NCBI GenBank assembly: GCA_002450905.1
Contig: DKAT01000120.1
Coordinates: forward strand, 27,932 to 36,430
Direction: 5' to 3'
Source: Spirochaetia bacterium UBA6919
Lineage (GTDB): Bacteria > Spirochaetota > UBA6919
Length of the DNA: 8,499 nucleotides
In this document: one piece after another, positions 6,695 through 8,499 of the stretch
How positions within the stretch are numbered: position 1 is the stretch's first letter
Layout: each line of letters opens with the position of its first letter
Notes under the pieces: generated by a model
The model's database searches: none
Told to the model about the DNA's origin: nothing
The model's input: only the letters and a program-made list of their open reading frames with translations
Translations under genes and position numbers: made by a program

Positions 6695-7753
6695 CTCAAT
6701 ATTTAAGTGAAGTTTACTAATATATGATAATTTCGATTGATTGTCCTTTTTTGGGACCAATATAAGAAGTGTTGAAGGTATTTCCCATATCCACTTATTT
6801 TGTTTGACTATTGGATTTCCATATTTCGCTTGTATGATATTTACAACTTTGTTAACAATTAGTTTAAAATGAAGATCGACTTGGAATAATTTATTTTTCC
6901 ATAACTTATCATTCAACTTAGAAAATCTATAGTGAATATCAACTAGCTTACTGTTATTTTCTATAATAGTATATTGATTAATCTGTGAATATTTTGCTTT
7001 TTTTTTGTTGAGTAAAGATTTAACTTTGTCAATAGGCATTCCCCATTTCATTTCTCCATATCCCTGGGTATCTTCGCCAATGGATTCTGGTCCATATCCA
7101 TAAGTATATTCATTTTTTTTATAATTTTCTTTTAATTCAATACTTTTGTTACCATAAAATATTTTTGTTCTCTGAATAGGATAATTTTTTATGAGATTTG
7201 GATAGTTTTTCTTAAAATGATTAATACTTGCATTAAAATGGGTAGCGATAAAAAATAAATTTTCCCCAACTCGTGCTCCCTGGGGGAAAATTTTAAATAT
7301 ATGCCCTAGCTGTTGTCTTCTGATTTGGATTGTTACATCCCCGATATAATTAATTTGTCCTGGGGTTATTCTAAAAACATTTTCCATGACTTCACCCTGA
7401 AATATTGTTTTATCTCCCCCCTCATTCTGCGGATTATAATATTCAACATGAGGTTTTGCATAGACATCTGCAAAATAATAAATTCCAGACCGGAGTTTTG
7501 CTGTAATTGTTTTTTTCGTATTATTATCCAGTGAAAATCTAATAAATGAAGATTTCTCAATATTTTCAATGATAAAATCAAGATTTGAAAAGGTCGGATA
7601 TCCTTCTATATATGAAATATTCAGGTGAAGTATACCTTCATTTGATTTAAGATTTATGTTATCGCTTATTGATAAATCATCTCCGCATGAAACACTTATT
7701 AGAAATAAGAAGAGAATAATTATCACTCTTAAATGATTTGTTTGATGGAACAT
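6674..7753 (-). CDS. Uncharacterised two-part probable lipoprotein
   Basis: I do not recognise a named family. The 359-residue protein starts with a hydrophobic signal (about 8-22) and C23 in a lax lipobox (ISVSC), so it is probably anchored to a membrane. Residues about 38-145 look like a beta-sandwich: alternating strands, a KLRSGIYYFADVY segment (86-98) and TPGQINYIGDVTIQI (130-144), which resembles the late strand pair of Ig- or carboxypeptidase-regulatory-like surface domains. The second part (about 232-355) begins GEMKWGMPIDKVKSLL (233-248), the opening of small periplasmic domains with a WGM..xxV helix. It then has an antiparallel pattern with HFKLIVNKVVNIIQAKYGNPI (295-315), where the YGxP turn is typical. 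The ATG at 7753 is preferred over a TTG at 7813 because it has a ribosome binding site and places the signal peptide at the N-terminus. It converges on the phosphoesterase-like gene with 9 bp between stops. The role is unknown. Confidence 0.78.
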   Translation of the reverse strand: MFHQTNHLRVIIILFLFLISVSCGDDLSISDNINLKSNEGILHLNISYIEGYPTFSNLDFIIENIEKSSFIRFSLDNNTKKTITAKLRSGIYYFADVYAKPHVEYYNPQNEGGDKTIFQGEVMENVFRITPGQINYIGDVTIQIRRQQLGHIFKIFPQGARVGENLFFIATHFNASINHFKKNYPNLIKNYPIQRTKIFYGNKSIELKENYKKNEYTYGYGPESIGEDTQGYGEMKWGMPIDKVKSLLNKKKAKYSQINQYTIIENNSKLVDIHYRFSKLNDKLWKNKLFQVDLHFKLIVNKVVNIIQAKYGNPIVKQNKWIWEIPSTLLILVPKKDNQSKLSYISKLHLNIEKKRKIE

Positions 7754-7759
7754 AATATG

Positions 7760-7765
7760 CCTTTT
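7760..7765 (-). promoter_or_regulatory. Ribosome binding site selecting the ATG at 7753
   Basis: AAAAGG on the - strand ends 6 nt before the ATG. It supports starting the lipoprotein at 7753 rather than at the TTG 60 bases further upstream, which would put 20 mostly basic residues ahead of the signal peptide. Confidence 0.55.
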
Positions 7766-7812
7766 AATTATATGGATATATTTTCTAAGAACTTTCTTGC
7801 AAATTACAATCA

Positions 7813-7818
7813 ATTATA
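7813..7818 (-). promoter_or_regulatory. TATAAT -10 element for the lipoprotein gene
   Basis: A perfect TATAAT on the - strand lies 59 nt before the ATG at 7753, giving a leader of roughly 50 nt. No good -35 box is present at 16-18 nt. The element overlaps the alternative TTG codon, which would then be untranscribed. Confidence 0.3.
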
Positions 7819-8040
7819 CTCAAAAAGTTTTAATAAACTATTATTAAAGATAGCTCCTTTTAAGAAAATGTAAAAATATTTTTTCTGATAATATCATATA
7901 ATAATTTAATATTTCGACTAAAATCAATAATTAAGTGGGTGATATTTTAGTATGAAAATTATTCGATCTAATTGACAAAAAGGACTTAAAAGGTTTTCTT
8001 TATATTTATTAAATTATTTGATTTCTTAATCATGGTTTGA

Positions 8041-8046
8041 AGGAGG
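8041..8046 (+). promoter_or_regulatory. Strong ribosome binding site AGGAGG for the gene at 8051
   Basis: AGGAGG (AAGGAGG if 8040 is included) lies 4 nt before the ATG at 8051. It is the best Shine-Dalgarno sequence in the window and suggests efficient translation of a small membrane protein. Confidence 0.75.
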
Positions 8047-8050
8047 ATAT

Positions 8051-8473
8051 ATGAATTATGATCACTCATACAATGAAAATATCTCAGGGATATCCCAGGG
8101 TGATATCCATGTAATCAATAAACTTCAGAAGGATATGAAATTTGTTGGTATATTCACATTGATAATTGGTGTATTTTATTGTTTATCAATTATAGGAGCT
8201 ATCTTAGGTATCCCATTTATATTTGCTGGAATACGGCTTAACGAAGCATCGGATAATTTAAAAGCATTTTTGAAAACGGATAATATTAAATCCCTCTTTG
8301 ATGCATTAGAGAAGCAAAGTAGATATTTCTACATTATAAAAATATTTATCATTATTTCTATCGTCTTAATGGCAATTTATTTTGTATTTATAATTATATT
8401 TTTAATTTATATGTTGCCAGAAATATTTAAAGAGCTTAATAAATTAAATATAAAAGATTTTCGACGTATATAA
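8051..8473 (+). CDS. Small membrane protein, DUF5362-like
   Basis: This 140-residue protein has a soluble N-terminus (1-29), a hydrophobic hairpin at about 31-61, a central amphipathic stretch (62-92) and a long hydrophobic segment at about 94-122, with a basic C-terminal tail. The segments MKFVGIFTLIIGVFYCLSII (29-48), GIPFIFAGIRLNEASDNL (53-70) and ALEKQSRYFYIIKIF (85-99) resemble what I recall of DUF5362, a family of unknown function, in which a membrane hairpin ends in a GIRL-type motif. It is probably in the inner membrane. There is no catalytic motif or cysteine pair. It is transcribed away from the lipoprotein gene and the window ends 26 bp after its stop, so any operon partner downstream is not visible. 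Function unknown; family match moderate. Confidence 0.75.
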   Translation: MNYDHSYNENISGISQGDIHVINKLQKDMKFVGIFTLIIGVFYCLSIIGAILGIPFIFAGIRLNEASDNLKAFLKTDNIKSLFDALEKQSRYFYIIKIFIIISIVLMAIYFVFIIIFLIYMLPEIFKELNKLNIKDFRRI

Positions 8474-8499
8474 AATTAAATGCTTGTAATGTTTGCTCC

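Larger units (their letters stand above)
7754..8050. other. 297-bp divergent intergenic region
   Basis: This holds the start regions of the lipoprotein (-) and the DUF5362-like gene (+). On the + side a perfect TTGACA occurs at 7972-7977, but the best -10 (TATATT, 8001-8006) is 23 nt away, too far for an ordinary promoter. No RNA gene is visible. Confidence 0.45.

Noticed and set aside
7313..7581. Two overlapping frames, one per strand, inside the lipoprotein gene
   Set aside because: They are shadows of the lipoprotein coding sequence without ribosome binding sites or family signatures.
7754..7813. 20-residue N-terminal extension of the lipoprotein from a TTG
   Set aside because: The ATG at 7753 has a ribosome binding site and gives a normal signal peptide. 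A TATAAT overlaps the upstream TTG.
8087..8096. GGGATATCCC palindrome, also seen as GGATATCC at 1281-1288
   Set aside because: The first lies in coding sequence. The shared core with the repeat at 3880-3929 is short and AT-rich, so a common regulatory site is not supported.

Overview
The window is AT-rich, compact DNA from a diderm (Gram-negative type) motile bacterium. The evidence is a chemotaxis receptor, two probable lipoproteins with lax lipoboxes, a periplasmic solute-binding protein and an inner-membrane disulfide-forming enzyme. The mix of gene families would fit a low-GC spirochaete-like lineage, but this is a weak inference and nothing here fixes the taxon. There are no rRNA or tRNA genes, CRISPR arrays, transposases or phage genes.

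Layout. Positions 1-1262 (+) hold the C-terminal part of a methyl-accepting chemotaxis protein, cut by the left edge. In the same reading frame and 48 bp later, 1311-2951 (+) encodes a family 5 extracytoplasmic solute-binding protein with a membrane anchor and no ABC permease or ATPase genes beside it. 3083-3865 (+) is a complete alpha-type carbonic anhydrase, probably a lipoprotein. After a 381-bp gap with two inverted repeats, 4247-5530 (-) encodes a VKOR-DsbA fusion, a one-polypeptide disulfide-forming machine. A 474-bp divergent spacer follows. 6005-6664 (+) encodes a full-length member of the Icc-related phosphoesterase family (COG2129 type) in which nearly every metal ligand is replaced. 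It converges, with 9 bp between stop codons, on 6674-7753 (-), an uncharacterised two-part probable lipoprotein. 8051-8473 (+) is a small membrane protein resembling DUF5362.

How the genes may work together. The receptor and the orphan binding protein could form a chemotaxis sensing pair, with the binding protein presenting a ligand to the receptor. The carbonic anhydrase carries the two cysteines that form a disulfide in bacterial alpha-CAs, and the neighbouring VKOR-DsbA fusion is the kind of enzyme that could make it. The remaining three genes have no clear pathway link.

The most unusual item is the apparent pseudoenzyme at 6005-6664. The family scaffold is well preserved, but the DxH, GD, GNxD and GHxH motifs are all altered. 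It looks like a conserved-fold protein with a non-catalytic role rather than a decayed gene, because the frame is intact.
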